DNA of 64,000 bases from Hydrogenophaga aromaticivorans (GTDB lineage Bacteria > Pseudomonadota > Gammaproteobacteria > Burkholderiales > Burkholderiaceae_C), in NCBI RefSeq assembly GCF_013387465.1, contig NZ_VYGV01000012.1:1-64000 (forward strand), written 5' to 3'. The translations under genes and the position numbers were made by a program. This document shows positions 39,198 through 51,270 of the stretch, piece by piece; position 1 is the first letter of the stretch; each line of letters opens with the position of its first letter. Under the pieces are notes generated by a model, which was not told where the DNA came from, ran no database searches, and saw only the letters and a program-made list of their open reading frames with translations.

Positions 39198-39320
39198 TTA
39201 GAGTCGAGAGATGCTGTGTTGCGTTCGGGGCCTGGCGCCGTTGGCCAGGTGGGCGATCGGCTACTCGAAGCATTGTATGGAAGAGCGCTGCGGCAGCAGT
39301 CTGACCAGAGGTATATACGC

Positions 39321-39995
39321 ATGTCCATCCTGTCCAATCTGGATTTGATTCGCCGGGTCCCGCTGTTTTCCACGCTGACGCAGGCGCAGGCCGAGTCCGT
39401 CGCAGATGCGGTCACCAAACGGCGTTTCAAGCGCGGAGAGTGCATCGTTGAACAGGGCAAGAAGTCCAATTTTCTGGCCATCGTGCTGACGGGGCGCGCC
39501 CGCGTGGTGACCACCGATGCCCGTGGCCGGGAAGTCATCCTGGCCACCATGAACCCGGGCGACTATGTGGGCGAGATGAGTCTGATCGACAACCAGCCGC
39601 ATTCGGCCACGGTGCGTGCCGAGGTGCAGACCGATGTGCTGATCCTGGGGCGCCCTGAATTCGCCCGTTGCCTGCCCGAGAACACCTCCATGGCCTACGC
39701 CGTGATGAAGGGACTGGTGCAGCGCCTGCGCCACGCCGACCGCAAGATCGAGTCGCTGGCGTTGATGGACGTCTACGGCCGCGTCGCCCGGGCCTTGCTG
39801 GAGTTTGCGCGGCCCGACAAGGACGGGCAGCTCGTGATTCGGGAGCGGGTGTCTCGCCAGGATGTGGCCAAGATGATCGGCGCATCGCGAGAAATGGTTA
39901 GCCGGGTCATGAAAGACCTGGAGGACCGGGGCTTCATCGAGGTGGGCGAAGACGGCGCCACCGTGATCAAGGAACGGCTCAGCTCGCTGGGCTGA
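39321..39995 (+). CDS. Crp/Fnr-family transcriptional regulator
   Basis: 224 residues from ATG 39321 (MSILSNLDLIRRVPLFSTL). Cyclic-nucleotide-binding fold with GDYVGEMSLIDNQPHSATVRAE, similar to the CRP phosphate-binding cassette (GELGL...RSAWVRA), but the CRP Arg82 position is His here while Ser83 is kept. HTH DVAKMIGASREMVSRVMKDLEDRG keeps the R-E-x-x-x-R contacts of CRP, predicting a TGTGA-like target. No N-terminal cysteines, so it is not an FNR. The ligand is uncertain. It is divergent from trxB and upstream of ftsK. Confidence 0.88.
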   Translation: MSILSNLDLIRRVPLFSTLTQAQAESVADAVTKRRFKRGECIVEQGKKSNFLAIVLTGRARVVTTDARGREVILATMNPGDYVGEMSLIDNQPHSATVRAEVQTDVLILGRPEFARCLPENTSMAYAVMKGLVQRLRHADRKIESLALMDVYGRVARALLEFARPDKDGQLVIRERVSRQDVAKMIGASREMVSRVMKDLEDRGFIEVGEDGATVIKERLSSLG

Positions 39996-40123
39996 AGTCC
40001 GGCGTGGCCGCGCCGGCCGCAGCCCTGGATGCTCCTCGCCCGCGGCTACACGTGTTACCGGTTTGCCGGTGCCTGTCTCGTGTGGCCTTGGGGTAAGCTT
40101 GCTGCCGAACCGCAGCGAGGACC

Positions 40124-42478
<2,355 letters not shown>

Positions 42479-42522
42479 TGCACGGGCCTGAACCTTGTGG
42501 CCGTGGCCGGGTCCCATCCAAC

Positions 42523-43173
42523 ATGATCAAAAAATTGCTTTCAACGGTGACCGCGGTCACTGCGCTGACATTCGCGGCCCTGCCCGCACAGGCCGACGGC
42601 CTGAAAGACCTGGAGCGGTTCCTGCGCGAGGTGGGCAGTGCGCAGGCTGGCTTCACCCAGGTGGTGACCTCGCCGGTGCGCAACGGCGAAACCGTGGCGC
42701 GCCGCAAGACTTCCAGCGGGCGTTTTGAGTTCCTGCGCCCGAACCGCTTCCGTTTCGAGTACACCAAGCCGTTTGAGCAGACCATCGTGGCCGATGGCGA
42801 GACGCTGTGGCTGTACGACGTGGACCTGAACCAGGTGACCGCGCGCAAGCAGCAGGACGTGCTGGGCAGCACGCCCGCGGCGCTGATCGCCGCCGGCACC
42901 GACATGAAAGCCCTCACAGAGGTGTTCGATCTCAAGGCTGCGCCCGCTGCGGATGGCCTGGAGTGGCTGGAAGCCCGCCCGCGCAACAAGGACGGGCAGT
43001 TGCAGAGCGTGCGGGTGGGATTCCGCGCCGGTCAGCTCGCGGCGCTGGAGATTGCCGACAGCCTGGGCCAGCGCTCGGTGCTGACGTTCAACCAGTGGCA
43101 GGACAACGCGCCGCTGAAGGCAGAGCGGTTCCGCTTTCAGCCGCCAGCCGGCGCCGACGTGATCCGGCCCTGA
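42523..43173 (+). CDS. lolA: Outer-membrane lipoprotein carrier protein
   Basis: 216 residues from ATG 42523 (MIKKLLSTVTAVTALTFAALPAQA), a Sec signal peptide cleaved after AQA. Periplasmic chaperone that takes lipoproteins from LolCDE to the outer membrane. SGRFEFLRPNRFRFEYTKPFEQTIVADGETLWLYDVDL (in pieces: RPNRFRFEY, VADGETLWLYD) is the typical LolA core with the conserved Arg. The ftsK-lolA-rarA order is common in proteobacteria. Its exporter is encoded at 8078-10001. Confidence 0.96.
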   Translation: MIKKLLSTVTAVTALTFAALPAQADGLKDLERFLREVGSAQAGFTQVVTSPVRNGETVARRKTSSGRFEFLRPNRFRFEYTKPFEQTIVADGETLWLYDVDLNQVTARKQQDVLGSTPAALIAAGTDMKALTEVFDLKAAPAADGLEWLEARPRNKDGQLQSVRVGFRAGQLAALEIADSLGQRSVLTFNQWQDNAPLKAERFRFQPPAGADVIRP

Positions 43174-43201
43174 GCGCGCCCTCTGCGATGGAAACGACGC
43201 C

Positions 43202-44497
43202 TTGAGTCCACCCGCCGCGCCGCACACGCCGCTGGCCGAGCGCCTGCGCCCGCGCACGCTCGCCGAGGTGATCGGGCAGCAGCACCTGCTGGGCGAGGGC
43301 ATGGCGCTGCGGCTCGCGTTTGAGTCGGGCCAGCCGCACAGCTGCATCCTCTGGGGCCCACCCGGCGTGGGCAAGACCACCATCGCGCGCTTGATGGCGG
43401 ACGCCTTTGACGCGCAGTTCATCACCATCAGCGCGGTGCTGGGTGGTGTGAAAGACATCCGGGAGGCGGTGGAGCAGGCGCAGATCGCGCGCGATGGGCT
43501 TCAGACCCAGCACACCATCGTGTTCGTCGACGAGGTGCACCGTTTCAACAAAAGCCAGCAGGACGCCTTTCTGCCGCACGTGGAAAGCGGGCTGTTCACC
43601 TTCATCGGTGCGACCACCGAAAACCCCTCGTTCGAAGTCAACTCGGCGCTGCTGTCGCGCGCGGCGGTCTACGTGCTGCAGCCGCTGGGCGAGGACGATC
43701 TGCGCCAGCTCATCACCCGGGCGCAAGGCATCGGGGCGGTGCCCGCGGTCGAAACCGCTGCGGCGGACCGCCTGATCGCCTACGCCGACGGCGATGCCCG
43801 TCGCCTGCTCAACACGCTGGAGACGCTGGCGGTGGCGGCCACGCGCGAAAAACTCGCCGAGGTGACGGATGCCTGGCTGATGCGTGTGCTGGGTGAGCGC
43901 ATGCGCCGCTACGACAAGGGTGGCGAGCAGTTCTACGACACCATCAGCGCCCTGCACAAAAGCGTGCGCGGATCCGATCCGGACGCCGCGCTCTACTGGT
44001 TCGTGCGCATGCTCGACGGTGGTGCCGACCCGCGCTACATGGCGCGCCGCTTCATCCGCATGGCCAGTGAAGACATTGGCCTGGCCGATCCGCGCGCGCT
44101 GCGTCTGGCGCTGGACGCGGCCGAGGTGTACGAGCGCCTGGGCACACCGGAAGGCGAGCTGGCGCTGGCCGAATGTGTGGTCTACCTGGCCGTGGCGCCC
44201 AAGTCCAACGCGGTCTACAAGGCCTTCAACGAAGCCAAGGCCTTTGTGAAGAAGGACGGCACGCGACCGGTGCCCATGCACCTTCGCAATGCACCCACCA
44301 AGCTCATGAAGGAGCTGGACTACGGAAAAGGCTACCGGTACGCCCACGATGAGGCGGGCGGCTTCGCGGCGGGCGAACGCTACCTGCCCGATGGCATGGC
44401 CGGGCCTGATTTTTACCGTCCGGTGGAGCGCGGGCTGGAAATCCGCATCGCCGATAAGCTGCGCGAACTCAAAAAACTGAACAATCAAAATAACTAA
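43202..44497 (+). CDS. rarA: Replication-associated recombination protein A (MgsA/RarA)
   Basis: 431 residues with a TTG start at 43202; no ATG or GTG in frame precedes the conserved N-terminus ([21 protein letters not shown]), so TTG is imposed. AAA+ ATPase with Walker [14 protein letters not shown], Walker [19 protein letters not shown], sensor 1 [12 protein letters not shown], and the C-terminal MgsA part [25 protein letters not shown] (as DAALYW and [12 protein letters not shown]). It acts at stalled replication forks. It lies 28 bases downstream of lolA. Confidence 0.95.
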   Translation: MSPPAAPHTPLAERLRPRTLAEVIGQQHLLGEGMALRLAFESGQPHSCILWGPPGVGKTTIARLMADAFDAQFITISAVLGGVKDIREAVEQAQIARDGLQTQHTIVFVDEVHRFNKSQQDAFLPHVESGLFTFIGATTENPSFEVNSALLSRAAVYVLQPLGEDDLRQLITRAQGIGAVPAVETAAADRLIAYADGDARRLLNTLETLAVAATREKLAEVTDAWLMRVLGERMRRYDKGGEQFYDTISALHKSVRGSDPDAALYWFVRMLDGGADPRYMARRFIRMASEDIGLADPRALRLALDAAEVYERLGTPEGELALAECVVYLAVAPKSNAVYKAFNEAKAFVKKDGTRPVPMHLRNAPTKLMKELDYGKGYRYAHDEAGGFAAGERYLPDGMAGPDFYRPVERGLEIRIADKLRELKKLNNQNN

Positions 44498-44617
44498 TGA
44501 AGCGCGAATCGCGCTGATGCAGCCGCGCCGGGAAATCAAAAATCAGGGTAAACCCGCGCCGCATAAGGGCTTACACGCATCTGGCCCTCTGAAACGCCTA
44601 GCTACAATCCGCCCACC

Positions 44618-44663
44618 AACCCGCAGTCTGTCCTGTTCCAAGGTCGAGCCTGGCGGGTTTTTT
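44618..44663 (+). terminator. Candidate intrinsic terminator or attenuator in the livH leader
   Basis: AACCCG pairs with CGGGTT, and CAG with CTG across a one-base bulge, giving a 9-bp stem with a 23-base loop, followed directly by TTTTTT (44658-44663). It lies 60 bases upstream of livH. A TACAAT box at 44603-44608 immediately precedes it, so the hairpin may be in the leader of the liv message and not only the rarA terminator. Confidence 0.55.
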
Positions 44664-44724
44664 GCTAACTCAAGGCAGACAGACCGGGCACCCGCCCGGC
44701 TGGAAAAAACACGGAGAAGTTTGT

Positions 44725-45654
44725 ATGGACGTTTTGCTGCAGCAGATCATCAATGGTCTGGTTCTGGGCAGTATGTATGCGCTGGTGGCGCTGGGGTACA
44801 CTATGGTGTACGGCATCATCGGTCTGATCAACTTTGCGCACGGTGACGTGCTCATGGTGGGTGCGCTCACCAGCTGGACGCTGATCGGCTGGATGTCGAG
44901 CGCCTGGGCCGGCATGCCGGGCTGGCTGCTGTTGCTGGTGGCCACGCTGATCGCCATGGTGGTCTGCGGAGCCCTCAACTACGCAATCGAGAAGCTGGCC
45001 TATCGGCCACTGCGCAACTCACCGCGGCTCGCGCCCCTGATCACCGCCATCGGCATGTCGCTGCTGTTGCAGACCTTTGCCATGATCATCTGGGCGCCGA
45101 ATCCGAAGTCGTACCCCTCGACCCTTTCGCGTGAGCCGATCGAGTTCGGGGGCGCCGTGATCTCGGTGACACAGATCACCATCCTGGCCACGACGGTCAT
45201 CACGCTGGCGTTCCTCATGTGGCTGGTCAACCGCACCAACCTGGGCCGCGCCATGCGCGCCACGGCCGAGAACCCGCGTGTGGCCGCCCTCATGGGCATC
45301 AAGCCCGACGTGGTGATCTCCGCCACGTTCATCATCGGCGCCATGCTCGCGGCCATCGCTGGCGTGATGTGGGCCTCGAACTACGGCACGGTGCAGCACG
45401 CCATGGGCTTCATGCCCGGCCTGAAGGCCTTCGTGGCCGCGGTCATGGGCGGCATCGGCAACCTCGCGGGTGCCGTGGTGGGCGGTGTGGCGCTGGGTCT
45501 GATCGAGTCGCTGGGCGCGGGTTACCTGGGCCAGCTGACCGGCGGCGTGCTGGGCAGCCAGTACACCGACATCTTCGCCTTCATCGTGCTGGCCCTGGTG
45601 CTGACGTTGCGACCGTCCGGTCTGCTCGGCGAGCGTGTGGCCGACCGGGCCTGA
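44725..45654 (+). CDS. livH: Branched-chain amino acid ABC transporter permease LivH
   Basis: 309 residues from ATG 44725, GGAGAA upstream. Eight or so membrane helices; the conserved QQIINGLVLGSMYALVALGYTMVYGIIGLINFAHG start (in pieces QQIINGL and GLINFAHGD) and RAMRATAENPRVAALMGI EAA-like loop identify the LivH group. Inner-membrane channel subunit for amino acid or related uptake. First gene of livHMGF with 17-base spacing to livM. No livK/livJ substrate-binding gene is in the window. Confidence 0.94.
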   Translation: MDVLLQQIINGLVLGSMYALVALGYTMVYGIIGLINFAHGDVLMVGALTSWTLIGWMSSAWAGMPGWLLLLVATLIAMVVCGALNYAIEKLAYRPLRNSPRLAPLITAIGMSLLLQTFAMIIWAPNPKSYPSTLSREPIEFGGAVISVTQITILATTVITLAFLMWLVNRTNLGRAMRATAENPRVAALMGIKPDVVISATFIIGAMLAAIAGVMWASNYGTVQHAMGFMPGLKAFVAAVMGGIGNLAGAVVGGVALGLIESLGAGYLGQLTGGVLGSQYTDIFAFIVLALVLTLRPSGLLGERVADRA

Positions 45655-45671
45655 CGGCCAAGGAACACATC

Positions 45672-46757
45672 ATGATGAACACCAAATACGGAAAACTCAT
45701 CGCCTTCCTGCTGGGCGCTGCCGCGTTGCTGCTGCTGCCCATCCTGCTGCAATCGACCGGGAGCAACTCCTGGGTGCGCATTGTCGACATCGCCCTGCTC
45801 TACGTGCTGCTGGCGCTGGGTCTGAACATCGTGGTCGGCTACGCCGGCCTGCTCGACCTGGGCTACATCGCCTTCTTCGCCGTGGGCGGCTATATCTTCG
45901 CGCTGGTGGGTTCGCCCCACCTCACCGACACCTTCCCGGCCATCGCAGCCATGTTCCCCAACGGCATCCACATCAGCATCTGGCTGGTGATGATCCTGGC
46001 CGCGGTGATCGCGGGTGTTGTGGGCATCATCCTGGGCGCCCCCACGCTCAAGTTGCGCGGTGACTACCTGGCCATCATCACGCTGGGCTTCGGCGAGATC
46101 ATCCGCATCTTCCTGCTCAACATGGACCGCCCGGTGAACATCACCAACGGCCCCAAGGGCATCAGCCAGATCGACACCATTTCGGTGTTTGGCCTCGACC
46201 TGGGCCAACGCCTGACCATTGGCGACTACACCTTCCAGCCGGTCACACTGTATTACTACCTGTTCCTGTTTTTCGTCGTCGGTGCGGTGATCCTTTCTTA
46301 CCGCCTGCAGGACTCGCGCATCGGCCGCGCCTGGATGGCCATCCGTGAAGACGAGATCGCGGCCAAGGCCATGGGCCTGAACACCCGCAACCTGAAGCTG
46401 CTGGCCTTCGGCATGGGTGCCACGTTTGGCGGTGTCTCGGGCGTGCTGTTCGCTTCGTTCCAGCGCTTCGTGTCGCCCGAGTCCTTCTCGCTGATGGAAT
46501 CGGTGATGGTGGTGGCGATGGTGGTGGTGGGCGGTATCGGCCACATCCCCGGGGTGATCCTGGGCGCCCTGTTGCTGGCGGGCCTGCCCGAGGTGTTGCG
46601 CCACGTGGCCGGGCCCCTGACCGAGTGGACCGGTGGTCGCCTGGGCCCTGAAATTCTGCGCCAGCTGCTGATTGCGCTGGCCATGGTGGTGGTGATGCTG
46701 ATCCGTCCGAAGGGCCTGTGGCCTTCGCCGGAACACGGCAAATCGCTGGCGAAATGA
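45672..46757 (+). CDS. livM: Branched-chain amino acid ABC transporter permease LivM
   Basis: 361 residues from the first of two ATGs at 45672. Multi-helix permease with VVGYAGLLDLGYIAFFAVGGY, GAPTLKLRGDYLAIITLGFGEIIRI (as LRGDYLAIITLGFGEI) and the cytoplasmic coupling loop SRIGRAWMAIREDEIAAKAMG, all LivM hallmarks. Forms the heterodimeric channel with LivH. Spacing to livG is 15 bases. Confidence 0.95.
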   Translation: MMNTKYGKLIAFLLGAAALLLLPILLQSTGSNSWVRIVDIALLYVLLALGLNIVVGYAGLLDLGYIAFFAVGGYIFALVGSPHLTDTFPAIAAMFPNGIHISIWLVMILAAVIAGVVGIILGAPTLKLRGDYLAIITLGFGEIIRIFLLNMDRPVNITNGPKGISQIDTISVFGLDLGQRLTIGDYTFQPVTLYYYLFLFFVVGAVILSYRLQDSRIGRAWMAIREDEIAAKAMGLNTRNLKLLAFGMGATFGGVSGVLFASFQRFVSPESFSLMESVMVVAMVVVGGIGHIPGVILGALLLAGLPEVLRHVAGPLTEWTGGRLGPEILRQLLIALAMVVVMLIRPKGLWPSPEHGKSLAK

Positions 46758-46772
46758 GCAGAGAGAACACGC

Positions 46773-47543
46773 ATGTCTGAAACCATTCTCAAAGTCGCCA
46801 ACGTCTCCAAACGCTTCGGTGGCCTGCAGGCCCTGAGCGATGTCGGCATTGAAATCCAGCGCGGTCAGGTCTATGGCCTGATCGGTCCCAACGGTGCGGG
46901 CAAGACCACCTTTTTCAACGTGTTGACCGGGCTGTACACGCCCGACAGCGGCACCTTCGAACTGGCCGGCAAACCCTACACGCCCTCGGCCGTGCACGAG
47001 GTGGCCAAGGCCGGTATCGCGCGCACCTTCCAGAACATCCGCCTGTTTGCCGAAATGACGGCGCTGGAAAACGTGATGGTGGGCCGCCATGTGCGCACCC
47101 ACTCCGGCCTGATCGGTGCGGTGTTCCGCACCCCCGGCTTCAAGCGCGAAGAGGCTGAGATCACGGCCCGCGCCCGGGAACTGCTCGACTACGTGGGCAT
47201 CGGCAAGTTTGCCGACTACAAGTCACGCACCCTGAGCTACGGCGACCAGCGCCGCCTGGAGATCGCGCGCGCCCTGGCGACCGATCCCCAGCTGATCGCG
47301 CTGGACGAACCTGCCGCCGGCATGAACGCAACCGAAAAGGTGTTGCTGCGCGAACTGATCGACCGCATCCGCAAGGACAACCGCACCATCTTGCTGATCG
47401 AACACGACGTGAAGCTGGTGATGGGCCTGTGTGACCGCGTGACCGTGCTCGACTACGGCAAGCAGCTGTCGTCGGGAACCCCGGCGGATGTGCAGCGGGA
47501 TCCGAAGGTGATTGAGGCCTACCTGGGCACGGGCGGCAGCTGA
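46773..47543 (+). CDS. livG: Branched-chain amino acid ABC transporter ATP-binding protein LivG
   Basis: 256 residues. ABC ATPase with Walker A GPNGAGKTTFFN, the LivG-type ARTFQNIRLFAEMTALENV Q loop, signature LSYGDQRRLEIARAL, Walker B LIALDEPAAGMN, and IEHDVKLVMGLCDRV. LivG is the longer of the two ATPases. Cytoplasmic face of the inner membrane. Spacing to livF is 12 bases. Confidence 0.96.
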   Translation: MSETILKVANVSKRFGGLQALSDVGIEIQRGQVYGLIGPNGAGKTTFFNVLTGLYTPDSGTFELAGKPYTPSAVHEVAKAGIARTFQNIRLFAEMTALENVMVGRHVRTHSGLIGAVFRTPGFKREEAEITARARELLDYVGIGKFADYKSRTLSYGDQRRLEIARALATDPQLIALDEPAAGMNATEKVLLRELIDRIRKDNRTILLIEHDVKLVMGLCDRVTVLDYGKQLSSGTPADVQRDPKVIEAYLGTGGS

Positions 47544-47555
47544 GGACACAAGAAC

Positions 47556-48272
47556 ATGGCAAACACACTACTCAAAATCAGCGGCCTGAAGGTCTCTTAC
47601 GGCGGCATCAAGGCGGTCAAGGGTGTCGATCTGGAAGTGCGGGAAGGCGAGCTGATCTCGCTCATCGGCTCCAACGGCGCGGGCAAGACCACCACCATGA
47701 AGGCCGTCACCGGTTCGCTGGCCTTTGAAGGCGGCGACATCGAATACCTGGGCCAGAGCATCAAGGGCCGTGGCGCCTGGGACCTGGTCAAGCTGGGCCT
47801 GGCCATGGTGCCGGAAGGCCGCGGCGTGTTCACCCGCATGACCATCACCGAAAACCTGCAGATGGGCGCCTACATCCGCAAGGACAAGGCGGGCATCGCC
47901 AACGACATCGAGCGCATGTTCGGCATCTTCCCGCGCCTGAAAGAGCGCAAGGACCAGCTCGCCGGCACCATGAGCGGTGGCGAGCAGCAGATGCTGGCGA
48001 TGGCACGCGCACTGATGAGCCAGCCCAAGGTGCTGCTGCTCGACGAGCCGTCCATGGGACTGTCGCCCATCATGGTGGACAAGATCTTCGAGGTGGTGCG
48101 CGATGTGTCGGCCCAGGGCGTCACCATCCTGCTGGTGGAGCAGAACGCCCAGCGCGCGCTGCAGATCGCCCACCGCGGCTATGTGATGGATTCGGGTGAA
48201 ATCACCATGACGGGCTCCGGCCAGGATCTGCTGGTGGATCCGAAGGTCCGCGAAGCCTACTTGGGACACTGA
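47556..48272 (+). CDS. livF: Branched-chain amino acid ABC transporter ATP-binding protein LivF
   Basis: 238 residues. Walker A GSNGAGKTTTMKAV, signature MSGGEQQMLAMARAL, Walker B LLLDEPSMGLSPIMVD, switch LVEQNAQRALQIAHR; the VPEGRGVFTRMTITENL segment is specific for LivF. It completes the four-gene transporter. A GC-rich repeat begins at the base after the stop. Confidence 0.96.
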   Translation: MANTLLKISGLKVSYGGIKAVKGVDLEVREGELISLIGSNGAGKTTTMKAVTGSLAFEGGDIEYLGQSIKGRGAWDLVKLGLAMVPEGRGVFTRMTITENLQMGAYIRKDKAGIANDIERMFGIFPRLKERKDQLAGTMSGGEQQMLAMARALMSQPKVLLLDEPSMGLSPIMVDKIFEVVRDVSAQGVTILLVEQNAQRALQIAHRGYVMDSGEITMTGSGQDLLVDPKVREAYLGH

Positions 48273-48372
48273 CCCCCGCCGCGCTGCGCGCGACCCCCTT
48301 GCAAGGGGGCAACGCGATGCGGCCCGGCGAAGCCGAGACCAAAGCGTTCTGGGTTGGGGGCACTTTGCTCGG
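48273..48372 (+). repeat. GC-rich gene-end repeat downstream of livF
   Basis: CGCCGCGCTGCGCGCGACC followed by CCCCCTTGCAAGGGGG (perfect hairpin), GCGGCCCGGCGAAGCCG, GCGTTCTGGGTTG and GGCACTTTGCTCGGG. It aligns through its whole length with 37404-37503. It stands between livF and the candidate lysS promoter. Confidence 0.82.
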
Positions 48373-48412
48373 GAACTTACAATGACGGGTTGCGCTTTTT
48401 GGGCGCAACCCG
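48354..48412 (+). promoter_or_regulatory. Candidate lysS promoter followed by a leader hairpin
   Basis: TTGGGG at 48354 and TACAAT at 48378, 18 bases apart, could form a promoter. Just after it a 10-bp perfect stem (CGGGTTGCGC, 48386-48395, with GCGCAACCCG, 48403-48412) encloses a 7-base loop and is followed by TTCTTC. It lies about 20 bases before the lysS start, so an attenuation or stability role is possible. No T-box or known leader-peptide features were seen. Confidence 0.4.
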
Positions 48413-48431
48413 TTCTTCATTGCCCCACACC

Positions 48432-49979
48432 ATGACCACCGAAAACGCCCACGCCACCCCCGCCACCGACGACAACCAGCTGATTGCGGAGCGGCGCGAG
48501 AAGCTCAAGGCCTTGCGCGAGGCGCAGCAGCGCGGCGAGGGCGTGGCGTTCCCGAACGACTTCAAGCCGGTGGACAAGGCCGAGGCGCTGTTTGCCACGC
48601 ACAGCGAGGCAACCAAGGAAGCGCTCGAAGCCAACCCGGTGCGCGCCTGCGTATCGGGCCGCATGATGCTCAAGCGCGTGATGGGCAAGGCCAGCTTCGC
48701 CACCTTGCAGGACGCGTCGTTCGGCCCCTCGGGTGGCCGCATCCAGATCTACCTGAACACCGACAGCGTGGGGGAAGCGGCGCTCAACACCTTCAAGCAC
48801 TGGGACCTGGGCGACATCATCGCGGCCGAAGGCGTGCTCATGCGAACCCGCACCGGCGAGCTCACCATCCACGCCGACAAGATCCGTCTGCTCACCAAGA
48901 GCCTGCGCCCGCTGCCCGACAAGTTTCACGGCATCCATGACCAGGAAATCAAGTACCGCCAGCGTTATGTGGACCTGATGACCGACGAGAGTGCGCGCAA
49001 GCGCTTCGTCACGCGCAGCCACGCGCTCTCCAGCATCCGCGATTTCATGGTGAGCCACGGTTTTCTGGAAGTGGAAACGCCGATGCTGCACCCCATTCCC
49101 GGCGGCGCCAACGCCAAGCCCTTCAAGACGCACCACAATGCGCTCGACCAGGAAATGTTCCTGCGCATCGCGCCCGAGCTGTACCTGAAGCGCCTGCTGG
49201 TCGGTGGTTTCGAGCGTGTGTTCGAGATCAACCGCAACTTCCGCAACGAAGGCATCAGCGTCCGCCACAACCCCGAGTTCACGATGATGGAGTTCTACGC
49301 GGCCTACTGGAACTACCAGGACCTGATGGACTTCAACGAGCAGCTGATCCGCCATGTCGTCAAGCAGGTGCACGGCGACACGCCGCTGAGCTACAACGGC
49401 AAGCCGGTGGACGTGTACTCGCCCTTCGAGCGCCTGACCATCCGCGAAGCGATCCTGAAATACACCGAAGCCGGCGAGGGCGTGGACAGCGCCGAGTGGT
49501 TGATTCCCGCGCTGAAGAAGCTGGGTCTGTCGGAACAGAAACACCAGCTCAGCGGCCGCAGCCTGGCGAGCCTGCAGGTGCTGTATTTCGAAGAGACGGT
49601 GGAAGAGAAGCTCTGGAACCCGACCTTCATCATGGAGCACCCGACGGAAATTTCGCCGCTGGCGCGCGCCAACGACGACCGCCCGGAAGTGACCGAACGC
49701 TTCGAGCTCTACATCACCGGTCGCGAGTTCGGCAACGCCTTCTCCGAGCTCAACGACGCCGAAGACCAGGCCGCGCGTTTCCACGCGCAGGTGTCGGCCA
49801 AGGACGGCGGCGACGAAGAGGCGATGTACTACGACGCCGACTTCATCCGCGCGCTCGAATACGGCATGCCGCCGGCCGGTGGCTGCGGCATCGGCATCGA
49901 CCGCCTGATGATGCTGCTGACCGACAGCCCCAGCATCCGCGACGTGATCCTCTTCCCTGCGCTGCGCCGCGAGGCCTGA
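48432..49979 (+). CDS. lysS: Lysyl-tRNA synthetase (class II)
   Basis: 515 residues from ATG 48432 ([17 protein letters not shown]). N-terminal OB-fold anticodon-binding domain (to about residue 180) followed by the class II core: [13 protein letters not shown], motif 2 [28 protein letters not shown] given as INRNFRNEG and PEFTMMEFY, and motif 3 [16 protein letters not shown]. It charges tRNA-Lys. It stands downstream of livF, separated by a repeat and its own probable promoter. Confidence 0.98.
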   Translation: MTTENAHATPATDDNQLIAERREKLKALREAQQRGEGVAFPNDFKPVDKAEALFATHSEATKEALEANPVRACVSGRMMLKRVMGKASFATLQDASFGPSGGRIQIYLNTDSVGEAALNTFKHWDLGDIIAAEGVLMRTRTGELTIHADKIRLLTKSLRPLPDKFHGIHDQEIKYRQRYVDLMTDESARKRFVTRSHALSSIRDFMVSHGFLEVETPMLHPIPGGANAKPFKTHHNALDQEMFLRIAPELYLKRLLVGGFERVFEINRNFRNEGISVRHNPEFTMMEFYAAYWNYQDLMDFNEQLIRHVVKQVHGDTPLSYNGKPVDVYSPFERLTIREAILKYTEAGEGVDSAEWLIPALKKLGLSEQKHQLSGRSLASLQVLYFEETVEEKLWNPTFIMEHPTEISPLARANDDRPEVTERFELYITGREFGNAFSELNDAEDQAARFHAQVSAKDGGDEEAMYYDADFIRALEYGMPPAGGCGIGIDRLMMLLTDSPSIRDVILFPALRREA

Positions 49980-49992
49980 CGCGGGCCCCGAC

Positions 49993-51030
49993 ATGCCGCC
50001 CATGAGCCGGGCGCTGCGCTGGGTCTGGCGGCTGTTTACGCTGGGTCTGGTGCTGGCGCTGGCCGTCAGCCTCTGGGACTACCAGGACCGTTGGCACACG
50101 CCGGGTTTCTGGTTGCGCAACCTGGTGATGCTCTGGCTCTACTGGGCGCCCCGGCTGGCCGGGCCTTTCCTGCTGATCGGCCTGGTGGGGGTCGCGGTGA
50201 GCGGGCGCGGCTTCCTGCGCTGGAAAGCCGGGGTGGCGGCCTTGCTGGTGATGGTGGGCCTGTGGTCCTCGCTGGTGGAACCCGGTCTTTCGCGGGTGCG
50301 GCAGACGACGATCACCGGCTTGCCCCCGGGCGCCCAGCCGGTGCGCCTGGCCGTCATCGCCGACATCCACTGGGGCCTGTTCTTCCGCGATCACCAGCTC
50401 GAACGCCTGGTGCGCCAGCTCAATGCGCTGGAGGTGGACGCGGTGCTGGTGGCCGGCGACTGGACCCATGAACCCCCCCTGGACTTGAAGACCGGTCTCG
50501 CACCGCTGGCCGGCATCCGTCATCCGGTGTTTGGCGTGCTCGGCAACCACGATGTCGAGGCGCCAGGGCCGGACCTGACCGAACCGCTGCGCGAGGCGCT
50601 GCAGACCCATGGTGTGCAACTGCTCGAAGGCCGGCGCGTGGCCTGGAAAGGCTGGGAGCTGGTGGGTCTGGACGACGGCTGGGGTGGCCGGCCCGAGGCA
50701 CAGATTCGCGCGTTCTGGCCTGAGGCGTCCGGATCGGCCACCGCTCCGGGCAACCGCCTGGTGGTGACCCACCAGCCCGACACGGTGGCTCTGCTGCCAC
50801 CGGGCGCGGCCCACCTCTCGGTGGCGGGACACACCCACGGCGGACAGATCTGGATTCCAGGGCTCACCCCCTGGGTGCTGCGCAACACGAACACGCGGCA
50901 ACCCTGGTGGAACGGCCTCTACGACACCCCGGCGGGGCCGCTGCTGGTCACGCCTGGCATCGGGACGATCGGTTTGCCGGCACGTCTGGCTGTCATGCCG
51001 ACCATCGAACTGGTTGAGCTCAAGCCCTGA
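49993..51030 (+). CDS. Membrane-anchored metallophosphoesterase
   Basis: 345 residues from ATG 49993, 13 bases after lysS. Three N-terminal hydrophobic segments (about residues 10-28, 38-62 and 70-88), then a calcineurin-like phosphoesterase: VIADIHWG (D-x-H), VAGDWTHE (GD), GVLGNHDVE (GNHD), VVTHQPD and SVAGHTHGGQIW (GHTH). All metal-ligand motifs are intact. It resembles YaeI/YkuE and the LpxG-type UDP-diacylglucosamine hydrolases; which of these activities it has cannot be decided. Confidence 0.9.
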   Translation: MPPMSRALRWVWRLFTLGLVLALAVSLWDYQDRWHTPGFWLRNLVMLWLYWAPRLAGPFLLIGLVGVAVSGRGFLRWKAGVAALLVMVGLWSSLVEPGLSRVRQTTITGLPPGAQPVRLAVIADIHWGLFFRDHQLERLVRQLNALEVDAVLVAGDWTHEPPLDLKTGLAPLAGIRHPVFGVLGNHDVEAPGPDLTEPLREALQTHGVQLLEGRRVAWKGWELVGLDDGWGGRPEAQIRAFWPEASGSATAPGNRLVVTHQPDTVALLPPGAAHLSVAGHTHGGQIWIPGLTPWVLRNTNTRQPWWNGLYDTPAGPLLVTPGIGTIGLPARLAVMPTIELVELKP

Positions 51031-51037
51031 AGGGAAA

Positions 51038-51155
51038 CACCCCCCTGCGCCGCTGCGCGGCTTCCCCCCTCCCTGGCGCCTTCGGCTTGGAGGGGGGACG
51101 GCCCCTTGGGCCGGCCAAGCCGGACCTTCGGCGCCCCTGGGTGGCGCTGTTTCAT
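51038..51155 (+). repeat. GC-rich intergenic hairpin repeat downstream of the phosphoesterase gene
   Basis: Contains TGCGCCGCTGCGCGGC, CCCCCCTCC...GGAGGGGGG (51065 region with 51090 region) and GGCCCCTTGGGCC, so it can fold into several stacked hairpins. It resembles in style, but not base by base, the element at 14895. Like the others it follows a gene in sense orientation. Confidence 0.5.
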
Positions 51156-51270
51156 GCGTCGCGGGTTGCGCTCCGGTGCAGTGGAGCAACTGATGCCGTT
51201 TTGCCTTCAAAGCGATAACGGCGTTGTTCAGCCTGGTTTTCACGCTGAATGCAAAACGGCATGAGCGGCC

